DNA of 64,000 nt from DASRIA01 sp963724065. Lineage in GTDB: Bacteria > Actinomycetota > Thermoleophilia > Solirubrobacterales > JBBDJG01. The position numbers and the translations under genes are program-made. The stretch's first letter is position 1, and each line of letters opens with the position of its first letter. Of this stretch, positions 17,856 through 25,211 are shown piece by piece. Location of the stretch: positions 248,001 to 312,000 of the forward strand of contig CAVRTB010000002.1 of the NCBI GenBank assembly GCA_963724065.1, written 5' to 3'. The notes beneath the pieces were generated by a model that was not told the DNA's origin, did no database searches, and worked only from the letters and a program-made list of their open reading frames with translations.

Positions 17856-20086
17856 GGGCCCGCTTCAAACCCCTTGCCGCGGCGCTGGCACTCGCGTGCC
17901 TGGCGACGCTCGCCGGAGCGGCGCAGGCGAGTCACAACACCGTCACCCAGGTTTCGCTCGCGTCGGTCGGGAGCAACACCGAGAGTCCCACGCAGTGGGT
18001 CGGCGCGTCCGCGGACGGCACGCGCGTGTTCCTGCGCACGGTCGCGTCGCTGGCCGCGACCGACACCGATGCGCGGTTCGACGTCTACGAGCGCACGGCT
18101 GCGGGCACGACGACGCATCTCTCCACGGGGCCCTCAGGGGGAAACCTCGACAGCGCGCCGGTCGACTTCGAGGACGCGGCGGCCGATGGCACGACGGCGT
18201 TCTTCAGCACCTCCGAGCAACTGGTCGCGACCGACACCGACGACTGCCAAGCGGCGGACCCGCTGCCGAACGGCTGCTACGACGTCTACCAGTATGAGGA
18301 CGGCGTGACGAGCCTGGCCTCGGCCGGCGGCAACGGCGGCTTCTCGGCCAGGTTCGAGGACGTTTCGGAGGACGGCACGCGCCTGTTCTTCACCACCAAG
18401 GAGCCGATGTCGGGAGCCGACACCGACACCTCGCGCGACGTGTACCAGCGCTCCGGCGGCACCACCTCGCTGGTCTCGACCGGCAGCACCGGAGGGACGG
18501 GTGACTTCGACGCCGGCTTCCGCGGGTCCTCTGCGGATGGCACGCGCGTGTTCTTCACGACGTCGGAGTCGCTCGTGGCCGGCGACACCGACACGTCGAG
18601 CGACGTCTACGAGCGCGCGGGCGGGGTCACCTCCTTGCTCTCCACCGGCCCGGCGGGTGGCAACGGCGCGAACGGCGCGTCGTTCCGGGGCGCGTCCGCA
18701 GACGGCAGCCGGGTCTTCCTCGAGACGACGGAGACGCTCGTCGCCTCCGACACCGACAGCTCGATCGACGTCTATGAGCGCGCGGGCGGGGTCACCTCCC
18801 TGCTCTCCACCGGCCCGGCCGGGGGCAACGGTGGACAAGAGGCGCTTTTGAAGGCTTGGTCCGACGGCGGGACACGCGTCTTCTTCCAGACCACCGAGCA
18901 GCTCACCGGGTCCGACACCGACAATGCCGCGGACGCCTACGAGCGCTCGGGGGGATCGACCACCCTGATCACGACCGGCCCGGCGGGCGGCAACGGCAAC
19001 ACCGACGCCCTGCTCCAGTCCGTCAACTCGGACGGCTCGCGAGCGGTGTTCGGCACGAGCGAGAGCCTCGTCGCCACCGACACGGACGGGCGCTTCGACG
19101 TCTACGAGCGCGCGGGCGGATCGACCGCGCTCGTCTCGACCGGGTCCGCGGGCGGCAACGGCAACTTCGACGCCTTCTTCAGCGGAGCGTCGCAGGACGG
19201 CACCCGGGTGTTCTTCGAGACGGTGGAGCAGGTCGCGAGCGACTCCGACGCCTTGCCCGACGTGTACGAGCGCACGGCCGCCACGACGACCAGGCTGTCG
19301 ACCGGCGAGATCGGAGGGAACGGCCCCGAGGGCGCGTTCTTCGTCGGTTCGTCCCAGGACGGCTCCCGGGTCTGGTTCTCGTCTGCGGAGAAGCTCGTCG
19401 GCACGGACACGGACACGGCGACTGACGTCTTCGAGATCCGCCAGCTCGCCACCTATCCGCGGCCCAAGGGCGCGACGCCGTTCAAGGTGGCGCTCGTCGT
19501 CGCCTACGACGCGTGCACAGCGCCGAACCGCATCCACGGCCCGCCCACGCTCGGCCCGGGTGCGAACGACCCGTCGTGCAACCCACCTCAACCGTCCTCG
19601 GCGCAACTCACGGTTGGCACGCCCGACTCCAACGGCGCGCCCTCGAAGTCGGGCGGTCACGTGCGCCTCGTGACAATCGTCGGCGACCCGGGCACGGCGC
19701 AGGACGAGGCGGACGTGGCCCTGTACCTGGAGGTGACCGACGTGCGGCGCCAGACCGGCCTCACCGACTACACCGGCGAGCTGCAGGCCGCCATGTCGAT
19801 GCGCCTGATCGACAAGTACAGCGGCTCGTCACCGGTCGACGCGGCGACGATGTCCGACTTCACGGCGAGCTTCCCCGCGTCGTGCGTCGCGACTGCCGAC
19901 ACGACGGTCGGCGCGACCTGCACCACGGCCACCACCGCGGACGCGCTCGTCCCGGGCTTGGTCGTCGAGGGTGCCCGCGCGATCTGGCAGCTCGGCAAGA
20001 TCGAAGTGCGCGACGGCGGTGCGGACGACCTGGTGGCCACGACGCCGAACACGACGTTCATGCGCCAGGGGCTCTTCATTCCTTAG
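17852..20086 (+). CDS. Large secreted nine-repeat (propeller-like) protein, paralogue 2
   Basis: About 744 residues from ATG 17852, overlapping the preceding stop. A signal peptide ends near AQASH (about 27). Nine repeats of about 55 residues follow with the same VFFxTxExL, TDTD-x3-DVYER and STGPAGGNG pattern as the protein at 8446. Repeats 4 and 5 are nearly identical at the DNA level (165 bp apart at 18611 and 18776), showing recent unit duplication. It lacks the adhesin-like insert of paralogue 1 but keeps the C-terminal domain from TYPRPKGATPFKV to the end (FMRQGLFIP), including the conserved Cys positions. Presumed surface-exposed or released; ligand unknown. The 3' end overlaps the convergent AbiEi-like gene by 11 bp. 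Confidence 0.8.
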   Translation: MRARFKPLAAALALACLATLAGAAQASHNTVTQVSLASVGSNTESPTQWVGASADGTRVFLRTVASLAATDTDARFDVYERTAAGTTTHLSTGPSGGNLDSAPVDFEDAAADGTTAFFSTSEQLVATDTDDCQAADPLPNGCYDVYQYEDGVTSLASAGGNGGFSARFEDVSEDGTRLFFTTKEPMSGADTDTSRDVYQRSGGTTSLVSTGSTGGTGDFDAGFRGSSADGTRVFFTTSESLVAGDTDTSSDVYERAGGVTSLLSTGPAGGNGANGASFRGASADGSRVFLETTETLVASDTDSSIDVYERAGGVTSLLSTGPAGGNGGQEALLKAWSDGGTRVFFQTTEQLTGSDTDNAADAYERSGGSTTLITTGPAGGNGNTDALLQSVNSDGSRAVFGTSESLVATDTDGRFDVYERAGGSTALVSTGSAGGNGNFDAFFSGASQDGTRVFFETVEQVASDSDALPDVYERTAATTTRLSTGEIGGNGPEGAFFVGSSQDGSRVWFSSAEKLVGTDTDTATDVFEIRQLATYPRPKGATPFKVALVVAYDACTAPNRIHGPPTLGPGANDPSCNPPQPSSAQLTVGTPDSNGAPSKSGGHVRLVTIVGDPGTAQDEADVALYLEVTDVRRQTGLTDYTGELQAAMSMRLIDKYSGSSPVDAATMSDFTASFPASCVATADTTVGATCTTATTADALVPGLVVEGARAIWQLGKIEVRDGGADDLVATTPNTTFMRQGLFIP

Positions 20087-20957
20087 CGGCCGCGCGCCGG
20101 AGGACCTGCCGCAACTCGCGAAGCATCAAGCGGGGACGTTCGAACACATCGCCATAGGTGTACCGGCGGAACTCGTCGCCGCGCGCATGTGCCTCCCGCT
20201 CGCGACGGCGGTCCTGCTCCCAGGCGTGGCGTGAACGGTGATACCGGTAGCTGTCGAGTTCGACGGTGAGCCGTTGCGCGGGCCAGCGGCAGTCCACCCT
20301 TCGGCCGCCCGCCGGACGGTTGGTCTTCGGGAGGGGCAGGCCGGCGTCACGCAGGCGGGCCAGGAAGCGAGCCTCGAGCGCGCTGAGCGAGACCTGCACG
20401 TCGCCGCGCAGGATTCCGCGCAGGATCTGCGCGCCAGGCGCCCTTGGGCGCCGAGCGAGCACTGCCTCCACCTGAGCCGGCGTGGTGCCGTGGCGCACGC
20501 CCGCCTCGTGGCAGGTGCGCGCCAAGTCGTCGGGCGCGAGCACAGCGGCGAGATCGACCAACGTGCGCGCGACCGTGGTCACAGGAATCCGGCGCCAGGT
20601 CGTCGCGTCCCGGCGATCGACGAGCGATCGCCGGGTGCTGAGGCCCCGCACCCGCCGCTTCAGCGGTGCCGTCACTTCCGGCGGCGGCGCAGAGCCCCTG
20701 AGCAGCCCCAGGTGGTGGGCAGCGGCACGCCCACTGAGGAGCGCGCGATCGCCACAGGCACGCACGGCCGCGAGGTAGCGCGCCGCGACGCTCGGGGCCC
20801 GATGACCGACGCGATAGACCCCGCGATGCTCCCGGAGCAACGTCCCGCGGCGCACGCGTTGCTTGATCTCCTCGGCGGTGACACCCGCGCGCACAAGCTG
20901 GGTACGCGTGACCACCCCGTGCGACGCGCCGGCGATCCGCGCCAGCTCCCTCTCCAC
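20076..20957 (-). CDS. AbiEi-type winged-helix / DUF559 nuclease-like protein
   Basis: The N-terminal 65 residues match the AbiEi antitoxin N-terminal helix-turn-helix style (ARIAGASHGVVTRTQLVRAGVTAEEIKQRV, then GVYRVGHRAPS). The middle is the AbiEi-like region (RTLVDLAAVLAPDDLARTCHEA). The last 90 residues resemble DUF559, a PD-(D/E)xK-like domain (VDCRW..., LTVELDSYRYHRSRHAWEQDR). AbiEi proteins are DNA-binding antitoxins of type IV toxin-antitoxin pairs; no AbiEii toxin gene is adjacent, so this is a solitary copy. I use GTG 20957 because conserved sequence begins there and an AGAAG site precedes it; the open frame further upstream is tRNA-Ser sequence. A perfect palindrome lies at 20968-20988, directly before this start. 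Confidence 0.75.
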   Translation of the reverse strand: MERELARIAGASHGVVTRTQLVRAGVTAEEIKQRVRRGTLLREHRGVYRVGHRAPSVAARYLAAVRACGDRALLSGRAAAHHLGLLRGSAPPPEVTAPLKRRVRGLSTRRSLVDRRDATTWRRIPVTTVARTLVDLAAVLAPDDLARTCHEAGVRHGTTPAQVEAVLARRPRAPGAQILRGILRGDVQVSLSALEARFLARLRDAGLPLPKTNRPAGGRRVDCRWPAQRLTVELDSYRYHRSRHAWEQDRRREREAHARGDEFRRYTYGDVFERPRLMLRELRQVLRRAAAKE

Positions 20958-20967
20958 CGTGGTCTTC

Positions 20968-20988
20968 TGTGGTTGCACTGCAACCACA
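20968..20988. promoter_or_regulatory. Perfect 21-bp palindrome, probable operator of the AbiEi-like gene
   Basis: TGTGGTTGCA and its exact reverse complement TGCAACCACA flank a single C. The site ends 10 bp before the chosen start of the AbiEi-like gene. AbiEi antitoxins are known to bind inverted repeats in their own promoter and repress it, so autoregulation is a reasonable inference. The site lies between the tRNA-Ser(GCU) 3' end and the gene. Confidence 0.6.
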
Positions 20989-21036
20989 AGGAACCGCGGA
21001 TCCCCGATTCGCCCCCCAAGGGCGCCCGGTCTGGAG

Positions 21037-21127
21037 CGGAGAGGGTGGGATTCGAACCCACGTGGGAAGTGTGAACCCCCCAAACCGCTTAGCAGGCGGC
21101 TGCCTTCAGCCTCTCGGCCACCTCTCC
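21037..21127 (-). tRNA. tRNA-Ser (anticodon GCU)
   Basis: On the minus strand the acceptor stem GGAGAGG/CCTCTCC (21121-21127 with 21038-21044) is perfect, with discriminator G and no encoded CCA. The anticodon stem GCCGC/GCGGT encloses loop CTGCTAA, so the anticodon is GCT. A long variable arm (TTGGGGGGTTCACACTTCCCAC region) marks a class II serine tRNA, and the T arm is GTGGG-TTCGAAT-CCCAC. The AbiEi-like gene starts about 80 bp downstream on the same strand. Confidence 0.95.
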
Positions 21128-21223
21128 AAGCGGGCCGCCATCGACAGCCCCGCCGCATTGTAGGCGCGGTCAAGACCGAACCGGCGGAGCGCCGCCGCCT
21201 GGACCCTCTCTACGATCGCGCCC

Positions 21224-22297
21224 GTGGGACGGGATGTCAGGTGGATCGAGGACTTGGGCGGCCTGGAGGCGATCGCGCATGCGTGGGACGACCTCGCGGC
21301 GCTCGATCCGACGCCGTTCAGCCTGAGTGCCTGGTACGCGGCATGGTGGGAGGGCTATGGCGACGGGCGGGCGATGCGCGTCTGCACGGTCTGGGACGCC
21401 GGCGAGCTCGTCGCGCTGCTGCCGCTGTGCGCCAGGGACGAGCGCCTCGAGACGATGGCCAATGTCGAGAGCTGCGTCTGCCGCCCGCTCGCGCGTGACC
21501 GGGATGCGCTGCGGCAGGTCACCGAGGCGGCGCTCGGCGAGCGCTACGGCCTGCTCGAGGTCAAGCGCCTGCCCGCAGGCGACGCCGCCATCGATGCGCT
21601 CGGCGACGCCGCGCGGACGGCGCGGCGCCTGCATCTCGTGGAGCCGGACATCACGTCCCCGATCGTCGAGACGCGCGGCACGCTCGAGGACTACCGGGCG
21701 GCACACAAGTCGAAGTGGCACAAGAACATGTGGCGCCTGTACCGCAAGCTCGTGCGCGACCACGACGCTGACCTGCGGCTGATCGAGCCCCCGTCCGCCC
21801 TCGGCGCGGAGCTGGCCACCGGCTTCGCGGTCGAGTCGAGCGGATGGAAGCGCAGCGCGGGCTCCGCGATTTTCTCCCGACCCGAGAACGAGGTCTTCTA
21901 CCGCAGGCTCGCCGAACGTTTTCATGCGCGCGGGGAGCTGCGCATCTCCTCGATCTGGATCGACGGGCGGATGGTCGCGTGGGACCTCGGCATCCTCCAC
22001 GGCAACCGGCTCTACAGCCCCAAGAGCGGCTACCTCGAGGAGCTCAGGCCGCTGGCCCCCGGCCTCGTGCTCGAGCTCGCGACGATCGAGCGCTGCTTCG
22101 AGGAGGGCATCGAGGCCCATGAGCTGCTCGGCTCGGACGAGGACTACAAGCTCAAGTTCTCGACGACCGAGCGCCGCCACCGGGTGTTCCGCGCGTTCCC
22201 GCGGCGCCCGCGGCCCGCGCTGCACTACGCGTGGCGACGGTACGCCCCACGCGCGATGCTCGAGGCGCGTGCCGAGCAGCGTGCGTCCGCCGGCTGA
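21224..22297 (+). CDS. GNAT-fold acyltransferase of the CelD/BcsL type, second copy
   Basis: The 357-residue protein shares architecture with the gene at 681: an N-terminal half with FSLSAWYAAWWEGYG, a central basic helix (KSKWHKNMWRLYRKLV), and a C-terminal GNAT-like half with SSIWIDGRMVAWDLGILHGN and the SDEDYKLKFSTTERRHR end that matches the other copy's GDEEYKYWYGAEDRHCR. Members are found with cellulose and capsule genes and are presumed acyl or aminoacyl transferases; the substrate here is unknown. GTG 21224 is preceded by a TACGAT box at exactly 7 nt and by no ribosome site, consistent with a leaderless transcript. It is divergent from tRNA-Ser. Confidence 0.8.
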   Translation: MGRDVRWIEDLGGLEAIAHAWDDLAALDPTPFSLSAWYAAWWEGYGDGRAMRVCTVWDAGELVALLPLCARDERLETMANVESCVCRPLARDRDALRQVTEAALGERYGLLEVKRLPAGDAAIDALGDAARTARRLHLVEPDITSPIVETRGTLEDYRAAHKSKWHKNMWRLYRKLVRDHDADLRLIEPPSALGAELATGFAVESSGWKRSAGSAIFSRPENEVFYRRLAERFHARGELRISSIWIDGRMVAWDLGILHGNRLYSPKSGYLEELRPLAPGLVLELATIERCFEEGIEAHELLGSDEDYKLKFSTTERRHRVFRAFPRRPRPALHYAWRRYAPRAMLEARAEQRASAG

Positions 22298-22365
22298 CGC
22301 ACGGCTCTTTGCGCGCGCGGCCTGTGGGCTGGCGCGGGCGGATGGGCGGGAGTAGTGTCCGCGGC

Positions 22366-22728
22366 GTGGAGGACGGGTCGATACCGCAGGGCGGCGACGG
22401 TGACACCGGCGTCAGGGCTCAACGTCGCCACCGCAGCGTCGACGAGCTGGGGAAGCATTTCGTCGGCGTCAGGCTGACGGCTTCTTCTCCGGACGCGCTG
22501 CTTCACGCCCTCGATGGGCTTGTCGAGGTGGTCCGCACCGCGAAGCGAAACGCCGCGGAGGCGACGGCCACGGGCAAGTGGGACACGGTCGACGAGATCG
22601 AGCTGGTCGTCCCCGACCAGACCATCCGCATGAGCGTCATGGAGTTCGCGGAGTACATCGACGGCCTGCGCCGGAGGGCCGCGCGCGGCAAGCGCCGCAC
22701 CGGGCGCCGGGCCCGTCCCGTCGGCTGA
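22366..22728 (+). CDS. Small protein of unknown family, tandem paralogue 1
   Basis: A 120-residue cytoplasmic-looking protein I do not recognise. Its core (about residues 22-105) aligns with the next gene: VGVRLTASSPDALLHALDGLVE here matches VGVRVTATSPGVLLTVVDTLAD there. Both then have a TAK(R/G)xAA helix, W-D-x-V-x-(D/E)-IEL and the motif EFAEYxxxxR. No signal peptide is seen here, and the C-terminus is a basic tail (RGKRRTGRRARP). I chose GTG 22366 because a TAGTGT box ends 7 nt upstream, the leaderless pattern seen elsewhere in the window; ATG 22342 is an alternative. Function unknown. Confidence 0.65.
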   Translation: MEDGSIPQGGDGDTGVRAQRRHRSVDELGKHFVGVRLTASSPDALLHALDGLVEVVRTAKRNAAEATATGKWDTVDEIELVVPDQTIRMSVMEFAEYIDGLRRRAARGKRRTGRRARPVG

Positions 22729-22761
22729 CGTCGAGCCGCCGCGGGCGCCCCTTGCAGGGCG

Positions 22762-22791
22762 GGTTGATCAACCAGGGGAAGGTAGTAGGGT
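22762..22791 (+). promoter_or_regulatory. Promoter-like sequence with overlapping 12-bp palindrome
   Basis: TTGATC (22764-22769), a 16-bp spacer and TAGGGT (22786-22791) form a plausible sigma-70-type promoter for the second tandem paralogue. The perfect palindrome GGTTGATCAACC (22762-22773) covers the -35 box, a typical place for a repressor. The predicted leader is about 95 nt. Confidence 0.4.
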
Positions 22792-22892
22792 TCCGCTTGG
22801 CCGCCCTGCCCTCCACCCGGCAGATGCGGCTTCGTGGATTCTGCACAACGAGCTTGCCCGTGGGCATCATGCGGCGCAAGCCGGAGGACCGG

Positions 22893-23303
22893 ATGTTCCG
22901 CCTTTCCTTGCTTCGGCCATCGATGCTCGGGATATTGATCCCGGCTTCGGCGCTGCTCGCCTTCGGCGGCCGGCTGCGGGACGTCGGCGACGTCACCGGC
23001 CACGCCCGCTTCCGGACCGTCGACGAGGACACGGGCGCGTTGATCTTTGTCGGGGTGAGGGTCACCGCGACGTCCCCGGGCGTCCTGTTGACGGTCGTCG
23101 ACACCCTCGCGGACTGGGTGAAGACCGCCAAGGGGGATGCAGCGAAGGCCCGCTCGGAAGCGGAATGGGACGCGGTCCACGACATCGAGCTGTGCATGGG
23201 CAACGACGCGATGTACATGACGGCCGCCGAGTTCGCCGAGTACGTGCACGACGTGCGCTATCGCGAGCACGGCGTCAGCCCGCGGTCGATCACGGGGCCC
23301 TAG
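22893..23303 (+). CDS. Small membrane-associated protein, tandem paralogue 2
   Basis: 136 residues from ATG 22893, which has a perfect GGAGG site 5 nt upstream; ATG 22869 is further out and less well placed. Residues 8-28 (RPSMLGILIPASALLAFGG) form a hydrophobic segment that could be a membrane anchor or uncleaved signal. The rest is the same domain as in the preceding gene (VGVRVTATSPGVLL, EAEWDAVHDIEL, AAEFAEYVHDVRYRE). One paralogue is thus soluble and one likely anchored. Family and function unknown. Convergent with the TetR gene, 24 bp away. Confidence 0.65.
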   Translation: MFRLSLLRPSMLGILIPASALLAFGGRLRDVGDVTGHARFRTVDEDTGALIFVGVRVTATSPGVLLTVVDTLADWVKTAKGDAAKARSEAEWDAVHDIELCMGNDAMYMTAAEFAEYVHDVRYREHGVSPRSITGP

Positions 23304-23327
23304 CGGCCCTCGGTTCAAGGTGCCGGC

Positions 23328-23951
23328 TCAGGGTCGGGGCTCGACAGGGACCGAGTCCAGCTCCACGCCGGTCGCGACGCTCGCGTAGTGCAGCAGGATC
23401 CGCTCGGCCTCCGCGCTGTCGAGACCGGGATGCTGGATCACCACCTGTAGCCCGAGCCCGTCCTCGAGCGCGACGAGGCCGCGCGCGACCGTCTCGGCCG
23501 GCATCGTGAGGTCGAAGCCTCCGCGCGCCGCCCCGGTGTCGAGCACGTACTGATAGAGCATCGCCTGGCGGTCGAAGAACGAGGAGCTCATCATCGCGAA
23601 GGCGGGGCTCGAGCTGGTGAACGCGTCGAGCTCGTAGAGCAGCCGGCTCTCCTCGTCGTCGGCGCCCGTGGGGACGCCGAGATGGATCGCGAGGCGCAGC
23701 TGCCGGACCGGATCCTCGACCGCGCGCACCTGCCGCGAGCGGCGCTCTGCGTAGCGCTCGATCGCGTCACGGGACACCTCCATCATCAGCTCCTCGAGAC
23801 GCGGGTAGTAGTAGAGGAGAGAACTGGGCGCGATCCCGGCTCGCGCGGCGATGTCCTTGACCCGCACGCCGAGCGCGCCGCGCTCGAGCAGCACGTGGCG
23901 GCTGGCCCGCGCTAGCTGCTCGCGCCGCGAGGCTTGGTCCTTGCGCCGCAT
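23328..23951 (-). CDS. TetR-family transcriptional regulator (BetI-like)
   Basis: A 207-residue regulator. The N-terminal helix-turn-helix is VKDIAARAGIAPSSLLYYY near residues 30-50, followed by a helical ligand domain with LYELDAFTSSSPAFAMMSS and ARGLVALEDGLGLQ, the latter typical of BetI/PsrA-type TetR proteins. ATG 23951 is preceded by TACTGT exactly 6 nt upstream, suggesting a leaderless message. It is divergent from the polyamine-binding lipoprotein operon, so it most likely controls that operon and itself. The imperfect dyad TCAAACAGTATTCGA at 23954-23968 overlaps its own -10 box and is a candidate operator. Confidence 0.85.
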   Translation of the reverse strand: MRRKDQASRREQLARASRHVLLERGALGVRVKDIAARAGIAPSSLLYYYPRLEELMMEVSRDAIERYAERRSRQVRAVEDPVRQLRLAIHLGVPTGADDEESRLLYELDAFTSSSPAFAMMSSSFFDRQAMLYQYVLDTGAARGGFDLTMPAETVARGLVALEDGLGLQVVIQHPGLDSAEAERILLHYASVATGVELDSVPVEPRP

Positions 23952-23993
23952 TGTCAAACAGTATTCGATGAAATGGCGCGCTCATCCAAGGTC

Positions 23994-24022
23994 TTGTTTC
24001 CACAGCGCCTTGGCGGTATCTT
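23994..24022 (+). promoter_or_regulatory. Promoter for the polyamine-binding lipoprotein operon
   Basis: TTGTTT (23994-23999) and TATCTT (24017-24022) are separated by exactly 17 bp, a good sigma-70-type match. The transcript would start about 30 nt before the ATG at 24061, leaving room for the GGGAGGGG ribosome site. It lies between the divergent TetR gene and its likely target. Confidence 0.55.
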
Positions 24023-24060
24023 CGAACTCCGTTCAATCTATTCTCTGGGAGGGGCGCAGA

Positions 24061-25188
24061 ATGGGTCTCCAAAAGCTGGTTCTCGCAGCGGCGGTGCTCG
24101 CGGTGCTGGCGTTCGCTGCGGCGTGCGGCGACGACAACGGATCCGGCAAGGAGGCTGCGGTCGTGCGGGAAGGCCCGGTGCAGGGCAGCATGACCGTCGC
24201 GCAGTGGCCTCTCTACATCGACCCGGGCAAGAAGGGCACGGTCGCGGAGTTCGAGCGTGACTCCGGTGTCAACGTCAAGTACGTCGAGGAGATCAACGAC
24301 AACGTCGAGTTCTTCGGGAAGATGCGCCCGCAGCTCGAGCGCGGCGACTCGGGCGACCGCAGCCTGATCACGGTCAGCGATTGGCTCGCGGCACGGATGT
24401 ACGACCTCGGGTACCTCCAGCGGCTCGACAAGTCGAAGCTGGCGAACGTCACGAAGAACCTGATCCCGGCGCTGCGCAATCGCGAGGCGGACCCCGAGCG
24501 CGACTTCACGGTGCCGTGGCAGAGCGGCATGACGGGCCTGATCGTGCGCACCGACAAGGCCCCCGATGTCGATGAGGTCGAGGATCTCTTCGACCCGAAG
24601 TACAAGGGCAAGGTCACGATGCTGAGCGAACTGCGCGACACGGTCCCGATGACGCTCAAGAGCATGGGCGTCGATCCCGACGAGGCGTCGACCGAGCAGT
24701 GGCTGGCCGCGGTCGACAAGATCGAGAAGGCGGCCAAGTCCGGGCAGATCAGGCGGTTCACGGGCAACGACTACATCCGCGACCTGCCGAAGGGCGACTC
24801 GTGGATCGCGCTCGGCTGGTCGGGCGACGCGATCCAACTCCAGCGCGACAACCCGAACATAAAGTACGTGAAGCCCAAGGAGGGCTGCATGCTGTGGTCG
24901 ACGAGCCTCGAGATACCGGTCGGCGCGCCGAACCCGCAGGCCGCCCAGGCGTTCATGAACTACGTCTACGACCCGCAGGTGCAGGCCGACATCGCGGAAT
25001 ACGTGAACTACGTGACGCCGGTGAAGGGCGTCAAGGAGATCCTCGCCAAGCGCGACCCGGCGCTCGCGAAGGACCCCTTGATCTTCCCGAGCGAGGAGTA
25101 CACGGCGAACTGCACCTACGAGCCCGTGCTCGGCGGTGAGCAGGGTCAGCAGGTGACGGAGGCCTTCCAGAAGGCGATCGGAAACTGA
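24061..25188 (+). CDS. Polyamine (spermidine/putrescine)-type ABC substrate-binding lipoprotein
   Basis: The 375-residue protein starts with a lipoprotein signal (AFAAACGDD, lipidated Cys22). The mature part has the PotD/PotF pattern: MTVAQWPLYIDPG, a long two-lobe domain with TVSDWLAARMYDLGYLQRLD, VPWQSGMTGLIVRTDKAP, the hinge FDPKYKGKVTML, and the late PEEGCM-like KPKEGCMLWSTSLEIP. It should capture a polyamine or related cation outside the membrane. No permease or ATPase gene is adjacent, so it is an orphan that must use transporter parts encoded elsewhere. ATG 24061 has a strong GGGAGGGG site. The next gene, an amidase-like hydrolase, follows by 23 bp. Confidence 0.85.
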   Translation: MGLQKLVLAAAVLAVLAFAAACGDDNGSGKEAAVVREGPVQGSMTVAQWPLYIDPGKKGTVAEFERDSGVNVKYVEEINDNVEFFGKMRPQLERGDSGDRSLITVSDWLAARMYDLGYLQRLDKSKLANVTKNLIPALRNREADPERDFTVPWQSGMTGLIVRTDKAPDVDEVEDLFDPKYKGKVTMLSELRDTVPMTLKSMGVDPDEASTEQWLAAVDKIEKAAKSGQIRRFTGNDYIRDLPKGDSWIALGWSGDAIQLQRDNPNIKYVKPKEGCMLWSTSLEIPVGAPNPQAAQAFMNYVYDPQVQADIAEYVNYVTPVKGVKEILAKRDPALAKDPLIFPSEEYTANCTYEPVLGGEQGQQVTEAFQKAIGN

Positions 25189-25211
25189 CTCCGCCCGGAG
25201 GCCGGTAGCCC

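Noticed and set aside
18037..19440. Possible CRISPR-like or tandem DNA repeat
   Set aside because: The periodicity is at the protein level (about 55 residues) inside one coding frame; DNA repeats are diverged and there are no spacers.
20968..21127. Genomic-island attachment site at tRNA-Ser
   Set aside because: No integrase gene and no direct repeat of the tRNA 3' end are visible nearby, so an integrated element is not supported.
20988..21173. N-terminal extension of the AbiEi-like protein
   Set aside because: The extra residues are tRNA-Ser sequence read in frame; conserved family sequence begins only after GTG 20957.
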